Assembly: GCF_018873765.1 (NCBI RefSeq)
Contig: NC_057926.1
Coordinates: 50,397,043 to 50,461,042, forward strand
DNA length: 64,000 nt
Source of the DNA: Telopea speciosissima
Taxonomy: Eukaryota; Streptophyta; Magnoliopsida; Proteales; Proteaceae
Direction of reading: 5' to 3'
A model generated the notes under the pieces. The model was not told where the DNA came from. It saw only the letters and a program-made list of their open reading frames with translations, and searched no databases. Of this stretch, positions 1 through 13,475 are shown piece by piece. Position 1 is the stretch's first letter. Each line of letters opens with the position of its first letter. The position numbers were made by a program, and so were the translations under genes.

Positions 1-2
1 CA

Positions 3-655
3 ATGTTTGGAGTTTTGTTTCCTAATCGAAGCTTCCCCATGGATATCTCCACCTTCGCCCAAATCGATACTTTCCACTGGGTCCTGGACATGAACACCTT
101 CGTTGGTAAGTACTCTCCCTTAATCTCCACACCCAAAACGTTATCTTAGCCTCAATTCTCGTCTGAAACCATCCATGTCTATCATGCGCAGGAGAAGGGT
201 ATGATCAGGTTAGAGAGATGTGTATCTTCTTGCTTAATGGCTTCTCTCTTCCACCGGACAAAGCCCTCGCGGTTTATATACAGTCCCCTGGCTCTCCCTT
301 CGTCTTCAGCGGTGCTATCTCTATCGCTCGACCCTCTGCAGTGCTAACCCTTCAATGGCCGGAGCCCGGTGGCCAGATGCAGCTCACTTCTTCGGATTCC
401 GCCCCTCTCTCCGCCAAGATTGGTGTCTCTGTTGAGGACCTCGCGTCGTTGCCTTCCCTTGATGTTACTGCCCAGAAAAGAATCGAACACTTGGCGCTCA
501 AAGTTGGGGAGAATCTTTTCAACTTCATGCAGTCCTTCTGTAGCGTCGATGGTAGCAGACTTGTGGTTCCTATGGATATACTGGATCGGTGGTTCAAGAA
601 GTTTCAAGAGAAGGCCACCAAGGATCCCGAGTACTTGAAGGGTTTCGTGTTATAA
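3..655 (+). CDS. Hikeshi/OPI10-like protein (DUF775), two exons
   Basis: Plant homologue of Hikeshi, the carrier that takes HSP70 into the nucleus under heat stress by binding FG nucleoporins. Exons are 3-105 and 192-655, joined by a GT-AG intron of 86 bp; the joined frame gives 188 residues, close to the usual ~190-200. The start ATG at position 3 opens with MFGVLFPNRSFPMDISTF, a typical plant Hikeshi N-terminus, so the window begins just inside this gene and its 5' leader and promoter are missing. Conserved blocks include the stretch around VREMCIFLLNG, the YIQSPGSPFVF strand and the C-terminal helix ending in YLKGFVL. The second exon also opens an internal ATG at 218, which would miss the N-terminal beta strands and is not the real start. 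Cytosolic/nuclear, probably single-copy housekeeping. Family identity is from memory of the conserved sequence. Confidence 0.93.
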
Positions 656-1974
656 GTCCCTGATAAGAGGTACCCATGATCCATTCGAGTCGATTACTTG
701 AAATTCGATTCATTAGGCCTTGTGGGTTTTCTTTCTACTGTTAATGGAAGAAGAAAAATAAGAAAAATAAATTTTTTTTTTTTAATAAATTTATCTATCA
801 GAACTGCTCTTGCTTAAATTTTTGTTATTTCTGGGCATTTGGTCGTGGGATTCCGATAAATGTAGAAAATTAGAGGATTTTTTTTTTTGGTAGAAGAAAA
901 TTAGAGGATTAGAGACAGAGAAAAGTTGAGAGACTAATAAATAGTCTCGTACAGCAAACTGGAAATCACTTGTGGATGTGATGTAGAGAAGTTGGAATTC
1001 TACCCTACTCCAACTCCTTGATCGTGCATTGTGTACAGCATGCACATATAAGGGACTGATACTAATGCTTTTCTCTTTTTGTAAAGAAAATTTACTTTCT
1101 TATTACGCAGCCTACTTAAAGTAAATTTGTAATTGATTATTCTTCTGGAGTTCATTTCTCTCAGTATACTGTTGCTGAGATGGAACCAATTAGCAAAATA
1201 TTGCAGAGTGATTATTGGAGGATCTACGAGCATAAATGAATTGGATATTTCAGTCAAGTAATTGTTAAAAATATGTTGAGGTAGGTTTTCAGAGTTTTGA
1301 TGTGGAATTACAGATTTGTTTCTATTTGGTGCTCATGTGGATGATGTTTCTCTAGTCATTCTTAATGGCAGAACTTTGGTGTGCCAAATTCAAGTTATAT
1401 GCATGGTACACTTGGTATCCTTCAACGTGATACTTAGTAGTGCTTGCCTAATTTTGTTGAATGAAGCCTCAAGTTAGGCTGCAATCTAACTGTTATTTCA
1501 CCTTTGGATTGGTAGATGATGTATTAAAGATTTGTATCATACGTGTTTCAAGTTTGATGTGTTTTCCTATATGGGTGGTGGATGTGTTAAATGGACATCA
1601 TAGTCCGTCTTTTTTTCGAAGGCTGGAAAGATATTCTATTTTGCATGCTTCTCCTTTTTTAAATGATTGAACCGTTTATTTGGAAAGGAACATCAGACTG
1701 AATTGATACTGGAGATGATTGGTTGCTTGATTAATAATATAATAGTTTGTATGAATTCATACCTTTTTATGTTAGGAGGGTTGGAGCAACTTTTGAATTT
1801 ATGGCAGCCAATTCAGGTAAATTAGGATGAGCATAAAAGGATTTCTTGGAGCTTAGTGTTTAGGGGTCCAGGGTTTGAATAGGAGCTCTGATGGAGATTG
1901 TGGCTTTTATATGGTGGTCAATTGAAAGAAGAATTGGTTGATGGTTCTGGTCTGATGTTATTCAAGAATACTGA
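656..1974. other. 3' flank and intergenic DNA, no gene seen
   Basis: Probable 3' UTR of the Hikeshi-like gene for the first 100-odd bases, then AT-rich sequence with poly-T and poly-A tracts. Short reading frames here show no recognisable domain. Confidence 0.6.
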
Positions 1975-2401
1975 ACAATGGAGCTGCATGTTGGACAGTA
2001 AAGAAGCAACACATAGATAAACTTAGTGAAGCTGAGATGAAGATATTGAGATGGATGAGTGGTAAAACTAGAAAGGATAAAATAAGGAATGATCAAATTA
2101 AAGCTAAATTAGGAGTAGCTCCGATACATGATAAGTTGCAAGAAAGTTGTTTGAGGTGGCATGGATATGTGCAACAGAGGCCTTTAGATGCTCCAGTACA
2201 GAAGAATGATTTGATTCAGATTGAAGGAGCTAAAGAGCCAGGGGTAGGCCTAAAATGACTAGGACAAGTAGCGAGGAAAGACATCCATGACTTAGGCCTT
2301 GTAACAAGTATGGCTTTTTGAATAGATCTGACTAGAGGGAAAGGAAATATGTAGCCGACCCCATTTATTTGGGATAAGGCTCAGTTGAGTTGAGTTGAGT
2401 T
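1975..2401 (+). mobile_element. RTE-type LINE, 3' end (5'-truncated)
   Basis: Translation in one frame reads through the C-terminus of an RTE-class reverse transcriptase: a CWTVKKQHIDKLSEAEMKIL block, then RWMSGKTRKDKIRND, LGVAPIHDKL, LRWHGYVQQRPLDAPV and DLIQIEG. It is followed by a 3' tail with the GTAGCCGACCCCATTTATTT signature and a short run of TTGAG/TTGAGT repeats, as in RTE elements, which end in simple repeats and not in poly-A. A stop interrupts the frame after the PGVGLK segment. The 5' limit is uncertain. Two more copies of the same 3' end lie at 26765-26945 (minus) and 63285-63669 (plus). Confidence 0.82.
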
Positions 2402-5090
2402 GTATGTTACCTTATGATCCTCCCATGCATGTCTCTGTGTGTGTGTGGTATGCATTTGTGAATGTATATATGAATTCAAACATACAAATTTAGATCAGAT
2501 ATAATACCAGCCAGTAAAACATGTCTGGCTCTTTTCAGGAAAATAAGCTTCGTATCCAGTCGGGTCCTCCTATTAGAGCCATCCCTGACAAGAACCAAGT
2601 TTTGTACAACCAATTTCTAGAATCAAGCTCCCAACTTTTGAAATTTAGGGTGATTATTTTCAATAAAAATCTGGGCAAAATCATCAAATATGGAAAGTAT
2701 ATTTGAGTGGAATAGTTTGCTGGTAAACAGCAACTGTTGTGCAGTTTGTTGAAAAGGAGTATTGAAATAGATGAACATATTTATTAAGGTTTCAAGCCTG
2801 AAAAGCAAGACCTGCAACTTGATGGAGTTGTTTTGATCTACCCCTTAAAGAAATACTCAACCTGACTTCTCAAATATGGGCTTTGGTGGCTGATGACTTG
2901 GAATCTGGTGCCTGATTAAGAGTTGGTACGTGATTCTCCTCTTTTGGTAAAACTTCAGTACTTTCATGGAAACATGTGTAATTCACAAAGTTTAGGGGTG
3001 CAGTAAAATATGATGCTTTGATTCATTTGGTGTTTCACCTGTTAAGTGTTGATCTGAAGTATTCCATGGAAAAAACATTGTCCTTTGTTAATCAGTGATT
3101 GGCAAAGTTCTTTCTCTGAACAGAGGTGCTTGATTGCATTCTTACTGATAAGACATTTGATTTCCAGAAGCTGTATTATTCCAAGCATGCATTTCTTAGC
3201 ATTGGAAAGTCTAGGGACTGTTCTTGCGTTGCATTTTTAGTCTGCTTAAGATGCCTGAATCTATTTTTGGTATATCCTGGAATCAACTGGATTATACGAG
3301 ATATGATTACAGATATTTTGAGGTGGTGCCTCCAAGCTCTTTGGAGGTGGCTGGGTAGTTTACTTGGAAAGAAAACAGAGGACATTCAAAAATCATATAG
3401 AACTGGTGTGTATGATGTCTTGTAGAGCCAAACAAGTTGTCACATTTTGCCCTATAAAGAACATTCTTTCTTCTTTTTTATTGGGGTAAACCCTATAAAG
3501 AACATTCACTCATTGAGAATAATGTGATCTTGATGCTCAACTTTCTATAGTATTTTTATGGGGCTTTTGTACAGCTATATTCTACTGATGGCATGCAAAA
3601 CTCAAGGATGGAGAGGTTGAATTACAGGGTTGACAGACAAAATCCTTTATCATTTGCTAGAAATTGGATGAATGATTTATCATGTTGGTATTCACCACCC
3701 CAAATCTGGCACAAAACCTCAGTTCACATGACAGTGAACCAGCAGTAGTATCTGATTTGTTTATTTAAGCACTTAATGTTGATTCCGTTTCTTGATAAAC
3801 TAATTAACTACAGTTATTTTACTTTTACCTGCTGTATTTCATTGTGTTATGGTTGTTTTGTTAGGGTTTGCATTAGTGCGTCCTTGACCTTTGTTGAACA
3901 CCATGGACATTGCAGATTGGAGGCACAATGGGAATCATAACCAGATGACAAGTACTGGAGTGTAGAGCTAGAACATTCGTCATTTATGAAGATGCCTGGC
4001 ATGGCATGAATGTGGAGTAACTGCGTGTTATATTTGGATACCCAATGTTTATCCCCGCGCAAGTCCATTACTCTGTATGTTTGTGAAGTTTGGTTAATTT
4101 ATTTGCTTAAGTTCTAATGGGGAAGTAACAAACTAATGGCATCTGATGATCTTCTTCCAATTCCCAATAATGGAACCTGTAGGGATCCCTTCAAAGGAAG
4201 CTCACATATTCATGAAGTCGATTTGGGTGAGTAAAGCCAGATTCCGTAGGTTCAAAACTAAAATGTTGCTTGAATTCCTTTCACAGCTGCTATTCATATT
4301 TTCATCCAAAAATAAGAAACTGTAATTCATAACGGCCATGGTTTCAATTACATCAGGCCAGCACTTGGGCAAAACTTTTTTAAAGCTTGAACCACTTGTA
4401 TCCAACCATGCTCTAGAAAGTCAACCACTCTTAAATCCATTTCTTCTTGCATCAAAAGAAAAAGCAGAGCCTCCATGACAATTGGCTGTACAAAAAACCA
4501 GTTTTGCCAAGAAAAATACAGCTCCTGCAAAAGCAGTTCCAAACAGCAAGTCTACTGGGAAGTTATTCTCTTTGGGGGTCAATAAATAAACTTGAATATG
4601 CATTGCTGATGTCCAGGTTCCTGTAATCCAGCGGCATTACCAATTCATGAGCCGATGGAGATGTGGATACATGGTAATCAGATGGTGGTATGGTTCATTA
4701 CCTGAATGGCAGGCATTCAGTAGAGGTTTTCACAAGTCTTAGAATCGAGTATAAGCCTCTCAATAAATTACCAGCCACACACTAGTACAAATATACATGT
4801 ATAAGTGAAACACAAGCAAACCCACAAAATAAATATGCTGGTCAGTACATGGGAAACACAAACAAACCCTCAAAACTACATGGTCAGTACTATACCATTT
4901 CCACCTTTAGCCCCTACTTTGATAGACACGAATTAAAAGTTAACTTGTAGTTCCACACTACAGTTATCCTCGCATAAATCACAATCAAACACTAGTGTAC
5001 ATTCCTTTCTTATTCACAAGGTTTTCCGCTGCTTCAATCCAGCATTCAGTAACTCATGGATGGTTCAATCCTGCAGAAACAAAAGGCATA
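2402..5090. other. Intergenic/3' flank between LINE tail and MAP65
   Basis: AT-rich DNA. The part from about 4740 to 5316 is probably the 3' UTR of the minus-strand MAP65 gene. Reading frames at 3126-3425 and 4202-4603 have no recognisable domain and look like chance frames. Confidence 0.5.
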
Positions 5091-5290
5091 ACAATGGAAC
5101 TCAATTCATGCTACTTTCAAATTCAAAAATTTGACAAATGTCATATGCAGGTTATTGGAGTGGCAAGCAATAGCAAAAGCTTTCGAATATCTAACAATGG
5201 AACTCAATTCATGTTACTTTCAAATTCCAAAATTTGACAAATGTCATATGCAGGTTATTGGAGTGGCAAGCAATAGCAAAAGCTTTCGAA
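5091..5290. repeat. 103-bp tandem duplication in the MAP65 3' UTR
   Basis: The segment starting ACAATGGAACTCAATTCATG at 5091 recurs at 5194 with only a few differences (period 103 bp, about two copies). It lies directly downstream of the MAP65 stop codon on the minus strand and is therefore probably transcribed in its 3' UTR. Confidence 0.85.
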
Positions 5291-5316
5291 AATCTTACCA
5301 ATTTGGACTCAAGGTT

Positions 5317-8300
5317 TTAACATTGAGGAGGAGACCCTGGTTCTGACCCAAAAACAGATGTAGATGCATACGACATTGTATCTTCTTTTGAAATGGCCAC
5401 AAAATTCAATGGCGCAGTGGACAACCTTCTTGTTTCTCTAAAATATCCATTTTGGCGCCCAGAGTGAGACCGTGGTGTCATTAGTTCAGGCGTTGCACAC
5501 CCAACTGAGTTCCTGCGTGGCGTGGGAGTCATTGACCCATTTCCATTTGCACGATAACCATTTGGTTTCCTAAAGCTGTTACATCTTTTTGGGCTAGGCT
5601 TAGAACCGTACATGGCCTCCTTCTCTGTAAGGAGCAGATCTTGTAGCTTCTTCTGATCCTGCCAGAACAGTCGGAAAAAATCTATAATTTATTGGGTAAG
5701 CAAAGGCCAAAAATATTTTGAATTGCAATTGCAGAATCAACACCTACCCGGTATCTCTTCTTCTCCTCCTCTCTCGATTGTCTGGTTAGTTTATAATCTT
5801 CCAAGAATGAGACCAATCGGACCTGGAAATAAGACCATCAAGTAGGATTCCTTCGTTTTGCAAAGTTCAAGGACATGCCAAGCTAAGCAAGTCTACAACT
5901 CTTACCCCATCATAAAGAAATGTCATCTTTCGTTCACCTTCCCAGGCTAGTGTTTTGTTTATCAGATTCTCAACCATAGCTGAAATGAGGAACCGGATTA
6001 TTAGTTGCAACGATTAGTGGGTCCCAGACTGACGATGGAAGATTTTTTACTGAAGAATGGAATACCTGGAATCTTGGTTATAGTAATTCGAGCTTTTTCT
6101 GCACGTTTTAGGCTTATATGAGCACCTCTTCCTGCACTATATCTGTTCTCATCCTGAAATCCAGAACAGCTTATATTAGAGCAGACTTATCCAGATGGCT
6201 CAAATGATTCTATTTACAAATGATGCTATCCGCATGACCTGCAACAAGTTCGACTTACAAATACAAGTATTGGAACTACAATATTACCATATAAGAAAAT
6301 TCCAGCTTACCTGGTTGTAATCTTCAAGCCAATTTTCCTCTTCACAGGCAGCAAGCCATCTGTCTATTCTGTCCATAATTTCTTTTCGACTTGCAGCTTC
6401 ATCTTTTACCTTAGTTATCTGTGCCTCAATACTTGCTAGAAGTTCAGAGGGATCCACAAGACCTGAACAACAGTAACAATCAGAAATGTATCTTCATCGT
6501 TAGCTTCAAACAGCAGCTGGCAGATAAGATACCATACCTGAGTCAATCAATGCATTAGCTTTTTCAGCAGATGTGCTCATGTCAGGTTCAATATGTGCTT
6601 TTCTGCATATGTCCTCCAACTCGGACCTCTTCTTCAGGACCAGTTCTTTCATTCTACTGGCTTTCAGTTTAGTCAATCTCTCAACCTCAGCTGTCGCCTG
6701 GTAGAAAATAAGTGGAGACCTAAAGATCCTCTTCTAAAAATTTGATAGTAACAGATGTTCATACGTCAATCAAAAGGGAAAACAGAAAAAAGTTTGTACG
6801 GCAGTCAAACCTGCTTGATAATATCAAGGGAGAGAACCCCAGGTTCTATAATTTCTGGTTCCGATGATCTAAGGATGAAAGTAATGCTTCTAAAGTGGCT
6901 CCTCTCTTCTTCAGGCGAGTCCATCAAATTCCAAAGTTCAAACAATGATCCCACAACGTCTTTCAACTACAATTTTGGAAAAAGGGGTTTACTTCCACAA
7001 CAAAGAACAAACAGATGTATAACATCGTCAGTCTGTCTGCATTACCTTCTGAACGCGAGCTTTTTTTTCTGCTTTCAATTTAACGATGACCTGCTCTAGA
7101 CCTTCCAAAGTTTTGTTGCTGATGTTTCTGGATTGTTCAGGACCTGTCTCATCTAAGCTTGGATGCACTTCACTCACAGTCTTCCCAAAATCCAGTCCAA
7201 GCACACCACATAAAGAATGCACCTCATTTACATATTCCAGAACTTTATTAAGGCGACCAGCCTGCAAGGAAGAACACTAAGAATCAGACAAACTGAATAA
7301 AATACACGCAAATACAACCACTGTAATGAATGGGAGTTAAATGTTTTAACATGCTTAATTCTTTCATATTTAGGGGGGGGGGGGGGACTTTAAACCGTTG
7401 CGCTCTCCTGCAAAGCAAGGGGTAAGGTGCTTACATTTGCCCCAACCAGACCCTCCAGTAGCAGGAGCCTTGAGCACTCCTCTTTGGGGGGGGGGGGGGA
7501 TGGGGACTTAGTTCTTTGATACAAGCTAAGCAAGATCGTTTTTATATCTTCCAACTTATTCTGAGAGAATCAGATAAATTGCTTAAACGTAACTCAGAAT
7601 CATCCCAAAGATAATAATTAGTACCATAGCAATACATTGTAGCAGTAGGATTTCAGGTCTCAAGGATGAGAAGCCGAATTGAAACGCAATATTTTACTTC
7701 AGATCTTAAAGTAAACCACTTCGTTCACTCCTGACTGTCTTTAGGTTAATTGTACACATTCAGTAAAGCTACATTTATTCATTCTTTCATTTCAATTGGG
7801 GTGGAATTTATGATTTAAGTGATAAATTGATCATCATTTAAGTGATTCATTGGGCTCAACATATCAATGCAAGTTGCTAATAAGAAACTTATGTGCAAGC
7901 TTCCAGTTTCAAGGAATAACTCAAATAACTATCCTTAAAGGGAGTTATGGTGAAGCGGGAGATATATTATCAAAAATATGAAGAAAGATAACTGTTGATA
8001 CCTTCTCCTTCTGCAAGTTATGGAGATGTGTCTGATAGTCAGTAAGCTTTCTTAATGACAAGTCCTGTTCTTCCATATTTAAGCAATTGGTTACAGCACC
8101 ATTGATTTGACTATATCCTGAAATCTCTCCACTGATCTTCTCAATCTGTGCCTTTACATCAGCAAATTGCTTAATGCGTTCCTCTTTCTTCATTTTCAAA
8201 TCTTCTACCAGTGGTGAGACTGATGCAAGTTTCTCTTTCAGTGTTGCAAAACGCTTGTCATTTTGTGTCTGTAAATTTCACAAAATCAATAATCCACTAG

Positions 8301-9663
8301 AATGATTTGAGATAAATGATATGAATACCAGATGAAATCACAAAATCTTTACTACAAATGATATAGCATACCGGATGAAATCATAAAATCCTTATTCCTG
8401 CTATGCATAGCCACTATATTGAAATAATACATGAATTAAAAACTTTTAAGTACTCTACCCAATGACACTTAGCAGGATTACATGACAATTGCACGAACAA
8501 TCACTGTTTAGATATTTCTGCCACACACACAAGTTTTCACTTACAGGCAGAAGCTGCAAATTCACAGTTTACCTTTTCTTCCCCTCTAATATATGCCTAT
8601 ACTTTGCAGTTTGCTTTTGGAGATAACAATATATCAATAGGGATACTGAGAACAAGGTAAAATCTAGACATCTTGACCGTGTTCACAAGATACCAGAAGC
8701 ATATAAACAACATCAATGACTGAGAAGCCCAGAAAAATGAGCACAGTTGTTCATCAAGTGGCTTGAAACTTGGTCCACACATTTCTCTTACTTGGTACTC
8801 CTGTTTTAAACCCAGGATCACAAAAGCCTCACTGCTTTCATCAAGATCACCATTTGATTGGGAAAATGAATCATTTCTTTGTCTCCATCTCAATGGCTTA
8901 TGGAAGAGACCACATACGGTGCAAGTATCCAAGGATCAGATTCACAGAAAGGGGTGGAAAATTCTACACAATCAGGGTATGCTCTACTATTCTGTAGTCC
9001 TGCATGCACATCATATCATATGGCGGACAGAATGAATGAGAAATTAGGAATCAAGCCTGGCTAATAGTCCATCCTTGCCACAGTTCATTGCCAGCAAATT
9101 TAGGGATTCAGTTCTCAAATAGCATCAGTGTTCACACCCACTTCTACATATGTACCCATAGGAGCAGGTCGTACATGAATAGTGTCCCCTACAAACTTAT
9201 AATGATAATGAAAATTACCACTTTACCACCTTAACTCCAGCTTCACTAATGCAAGTCCAGTCCAAAAATTGGTCCTATTTTGGAATCTAGTGGCTACAGG
9301 CTTAAAATTTTTATTTTTATTTATAATGTCCAGGATATAAAGCCCAAAAGTGGGGTTCTAAAGGGGGTATACAAAATTAAATATTTTAATTAGTAATGGA
9401 GACCATTAGATAGCTTAGTTGACTTTAGTCATTAAAGACTCCTCATTTGGGTTAGTTGTGCGGGGTAAAAGTTCTCTAAGAGATTTAGGCTTCAACAATT
9501 TTAATTAGTTAAGTATTTTAAAGTAATTGTTAGTTAGGTTAATCTAGCTGCCTAAGAATTTCAGATTTAGGAGACTTTTTTGTTTTCTTATAAATATGTA
9601 ACCAACCCCCCCCCCCTTTATTTAGCAGAGCTGATGAAGAAATTTTATTTGAAAGTGTGTGCA

Positions 9664-9713
<50 letters not shown>

Positions 9714-12416
9714 GCTAATCGATCTCTTTCCCTGTCCTATCTATCTGGTATCTCTCTCCTCTTTTATCCCCTTCATCCCTATGGCTGTCATTCTTTCTTC
9801 TCTATTTGGACGACATCCTTTTCCCTCTCTTTCCCCATTGCAGGCTGCTGCTAAAGTCAAATAATCCGCATGCCTATTTTAAGCCCTGGTTTGTCAGGAA
9901 AAAAATATATTTCAGATTTGGGCCTCTGGAGCAGCCAGTCTGATCTTTGATTTCTAACCTACAATCTATGATTGGCTGGCTGCATCATCCAGCCTCCAAA
10001 TGCTTTGCTGTTCCAACATCAACAACTACTGTTAAATTATCAATTCCATATGTACAAAGTTTGTAACCATCTGAAACACAATCCACGAGGTAAGAGGCAG
10101 ACAATAATAGGGGGAAGAAATAGTTTTGATTTGCATCCTAGGTTTTCTACTCACGTATCTTAAAAAAAAAAATTCCTACTGATGGTCATGGCTAAGGAAT
10201 GCTCAAAGTATAAGAACAAAAATGTCTTAATGTTAGGGTTTGAAATTTTGGATTTCAACCCCATTAAGATTAATGTCGAAACCGAAATATTTTGGTGGAA
10301 TTTCGGTCCATTTAAACACTGCAATAATGAAATAGTCATTTCATTTCAATTTCTGTGGAAACTGAAATATTTCGCAAAATTTTAGTCATTTTGACTGAAA
10401 TTTTAAACTATGCTCAATATATCCACTTCACTACTTACTATTTTAGAGAATAGAAATAGTAAAAATTGTTTTTTACTCTCAAATTATAAATATGTGCAAC
10501 TAAAAATTGGGCTGTGATAATGGAAATGCAAGTTTCCCCAAGCTTAGCAGAATAGGCACCATGTCTGCTATATGTCAGATAACGTGGAGCCCAAAAACCA
10601 AACAGGATGGCCACCTCCTCATGCATTAAAACTTCAACCTGGAAGGACTTTCCTACATGACATAAATGAAGCCCACATTTGTTTTCACTTAATCTGGACC
10701 ATTGAAAGTGTCTCTGCAGTTTCTTTTTTCTTTTTTGCTTATTTTTTCCCTCCATATTCTGATGTCTAAGTCAAGGAAAATGGGTAGAGATCAATTTTGA
10801 TGATTTCCCACTGTCAAGCAAAAGGATTATATTTCTGGTTAACCAAACCTAAGCTGCATTTGTTTCACCGTAAAATATTTTACGGTAAAATAAATAATCA
10901 TTTTTATAGATTTTATTTCATATTATTCTTCCATTTTGGCCTTTTTTGGTTGTATATGACCAGGAAGCAGATTTGAACATGATTTAACGAGGGAAAAAAT
11001 CCAGCCATATGATGTGGGTATGGCTGGGGGTGGAGTCCTCCATGGGTGCAAGAGTACCAATGATCAAGATATCATCAATATTTTGCGAAAACAACATCCT
11101 TAATTTTGAAATGGACGTTGTTTTCCAACTATTTGTATTGCATTAGTAAAACATTTCCTCCCTTTCTAATCCTTATATGAATTTGTATTGATTTTCAACA
11201 ATTCCCGTGAAATATGTTGCCACAAATCAAGCACAACCTTGGAGACAAAAACTTTGGTGGAAAAAGTACATAAATAAACAACAGAGGGAAGGGAGATATG
11301 GTTATATCCATGCAATAATATAAGAAGTGAGACCTAGGAGCTAAGATAACCATAAAGTGGTTTTGTTCAGAACATGAGATATACCTCGGTGTTAAAAGTA
11401 AGCTCCCCAAGAACAGCGGAAAGCGCTGCAAGCTCTGCTTCTTTGGCTGCAACTGACTGATGGAGGCGTGCCCTGTCACTGCTAGCTGCATCAACCTTTC
11501 TCCGGTACACTTGTAGGCACTCCCTTTCAAGCTCCAACAGCATGCGGTCCTTCTCCAGTTCATTTTCACCAATCTCATTCCATATGTGCTGTTCAAACAG
11601 GTAATGGCTATTTTAGAATATATTTTTTTGGCTTGAAGATACAAAAACCAGAGATTCTTGAGCATATTGGAGGAAATAGACATTAACGATAGAACTAAAA
11701 AAAAAATATTAAAAATCATCCGGCAGGAATTTGTGAGAAACGTGCAAATCAAGCAACACTAGAAGATTGATTTAATCATTATCGCGGCAGCAAAATACTG
11801 TAGAGAGAGCATAGGTTCTAGAAAAAAAAATTCATAATAATAAGAAAGCAAAGCGAGAAACAAAACTAAGCAATTACCTAATACATCTTCTCAGTTAACT
11901 GAAGCGAAAAAAAGAAGATAATAAATAATTTACTTTCTCGAGAACGGAGTAATTCTGCAATCATGCATGTCAATTTTCCCTAAGAACACGATTATAGTCA
12001 TGATGTGCTTCCAGATAATTCAACAAAGGAGAATAGAGGACGGAGGGGGGAAAAAGATAATATTTTGCAATCTGAACTGTTCTGTTTATTTGTTTACCAA
12101 TTTAAAGCAAAACCACTCTCTCAACTTTTCTGCATAACCCATCATGAATCACTATACAGAGGATGGAGAATTTAACACCATACACTAGTCACCAGCCATT
12201 TAAGGAAAATGAATGAAAAACATAGAAAAGAGTCAAAGACTAGAAGAGAAGAAGAATTAAGCTAGGATTGTAACCGAGAAGAAAGAAAAGAAGCGGATGA
12301 TGATGAGGGTGAGAAAAGGAAAACAGAGAAAGGAAAGTACATACCTGAAGTTCTCTGAGTAAAGAACTGCAAGTGGTGTCCGCATGGACACTGGTAGGGC
12401 TCCCAAGCACCTGCAT
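5317..12416 (-). CDS. MAP65: 65-kDa microtubule-associated protein (MAP65/Ase1/PRC1 family), 11 exons
   Basis: Microtubule cross-linker that bundles antiparallel microtubules in the cortex, spindle and phragmoplast. Exons (minus, 5' to 3'): 12345-12416, 11385-11588, 8002-8268, 7046-7261, 6811-6966, 6538-6697, 6311-6462, 6066-6153, 5906-5979, 5748-5822, 5317-5658; all GT-AG, phases agree, 1,806 nt, 601 residues, in the family's normal range. Seen: an N-terminal [20 protein letters not shown] block (about residues 14-35), long coiled-coil segments, the [14 protein letters not shown] block (about 205), [12 protein letters not shown] (about 263) and the microtubule-binding motif [20 protein letters not shown] (about 412-431). 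The C-terminal tail (about 500-601) has [10 protein letters not shown] and LMTPRS, which look like CDK/MAPK sites. A 3.1-kb intron (8269-11384) holds repeats. The ATG at 12416 was chosen; the frame is open a little further upstream but has no ATG. The exact subfamily is not settled. Confidence 0.93.
7370..7500 (+). mobile_element. Degenerate SINE 3' part in a MAP65 intron
   Basis: The stretch CAAAGCAAGGGGTAAGGTGC followed by ACATTTGCCCCAACCAGACC and AGCAGGAGCCTTGAGCACT matches the 3' half of the intact SINE at 25040-25213. It is bracketed by two long poly-G tracts (near 7374 and 7486). Confidence 0.6.
9667..9713. repeat. (CT)n-(CA)n microsatellite in MAP65 intron 2
   Basis: About 15 CT units pass directly into about 9 AC units. 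The Ser-Leu-rich reading frames over it are not genes. Confidence 0.95.
10236..10410. repeat. Self-similar GAAATTTCGG-word repeat in MAP65 intron 2
   Basis: Variants of the word GAAATTTCGG/CCGAAATATT recur on both strands, with a loosely inverted pair of ends (near GGGTTTGAAATTTTGG and CTGAAATTTTAAACTATG). It resembles the hAT-like word elements elsewhere in the window, but I found no target duplication. Confidence 0.35.
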
Positions 12417-12969
12417 TTGTACGGACACGCCTCTTCCTTACTCTCTCAGAGTTTCAACTCCAAAAGCTTTCCGCAAACAGGGACAGAACACGAGAAAGCA
12501 AAGTAGAAAAAGGCTAATTCCTAGCTCGTCCTCCACCAGCAACAAGAATTCCCAAAGTTTCAAGTCTCGACCACCACCACCATCTCACCCACGAACAGAG
12601 AAATTATAAAAAAAATAATCTTCAGGACTAAAGGAGTCAAAGCTCAAAGAAGAAGAGATGCAGACAAAGATAAAAGCAGAGTTGAGATTTCCAATTTTCA
12701 ACTCAAAAAGTTCAAGAAAGCAAGCCACATTGATAACTCCCTCCGTTTAAACTATCAGATCTGAACTCTGAAGCTTTGTAGCAACAGAAACTCCATTTTA
12801 CAACCCTCAGCTGTTAGTGTTGAGAGAAACGGAACAACTGCAGAGTCAAATTACGGGAATTCTGAAGATAAAAAACCGCCATTAAGGAACCCACATAAAC
12901 AGACAGAACTAGGGTTTCAACTTTCAACAGGAACTCAAATGAGTTACAGGTGAAGGTAGAGTGAGATAA

Positions 12970-13016
<47 letters not shown>

Positions 13017-13093
13017 GATCTCTAGGGTTTTTGGGAATCGTAGAAGCCGACGAAATCACGAAATTTTTATTTTGAGAAAAATGCTTTGAAGAG
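12417..13093 (-). other. MAP65 5' leader and proximal promoter
   Basis: Upstream of the MAP65 ATG on the minus strand. It contains a pure (GA)n tract at about 12973-13010, read as CT on the transcribed strand. CT-rich tracts just upstream of start codons are common in plant 5' leaders. The exact transcription start is not visible. Confidence 0.5.
12973..13010. repeat. (GA)n microsatellite upstream of MAP65
   Basis: About 19 uninterrupted GA units, CT on the MAP65 sense strand. Confidence 0.95.
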
Positions 13094-13475
13094 TGTTTTA
13101 CAGAGTGAGAGAACTCAGAGCTCTCTTTTTAATAGCTACTGTTTAAGTGAGGAGTAGCGAAGCAGTAGAAGAGTCGCCGTCGGAAGGAGTAATACTCTAT
13201 TGGAGTGAAAATTTGTTATTTAAATGTTTCAGAATTTCATTAAAATTAATTATTCTATTTAATTAATTGAAGCAATTAATCATTGAGAGAGGAAGTTAAC
13301 GTGCTTCTCTCACATGCACCTCTGCAACTTGCAGGATATTCACATGCTGGGTTTCAAAAATCGGTGAATCGACCGATTTGTATTAGAATCGGTTGAGATT
13401 GATTCTGATTTTTTGTCATTTTAAAACGAATATTCATCCCAAAATTCTCCTGATTTCTGCCTTCTATGATTCTAG
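13094..13475. other. MAP65 upstream DNA, AT-rich, no gene
   Basis: AT-rich stretch between the MAP65 leader and the hAT-like element. No promoter element could be assigned with confidence. Confidence 0.4.

Noticed and set aside
3126-3425. 99-codon plus-strand frame
   Set aside because: No recognisable domain, hydrophobic low-complexity composition, no supporting splice context.
9580-9864. Ser-Leu-Thr-rich open frame
   Set aside because: It is a translation of the (CT)n(CA)n microsatellite within MAP65 intron 2.
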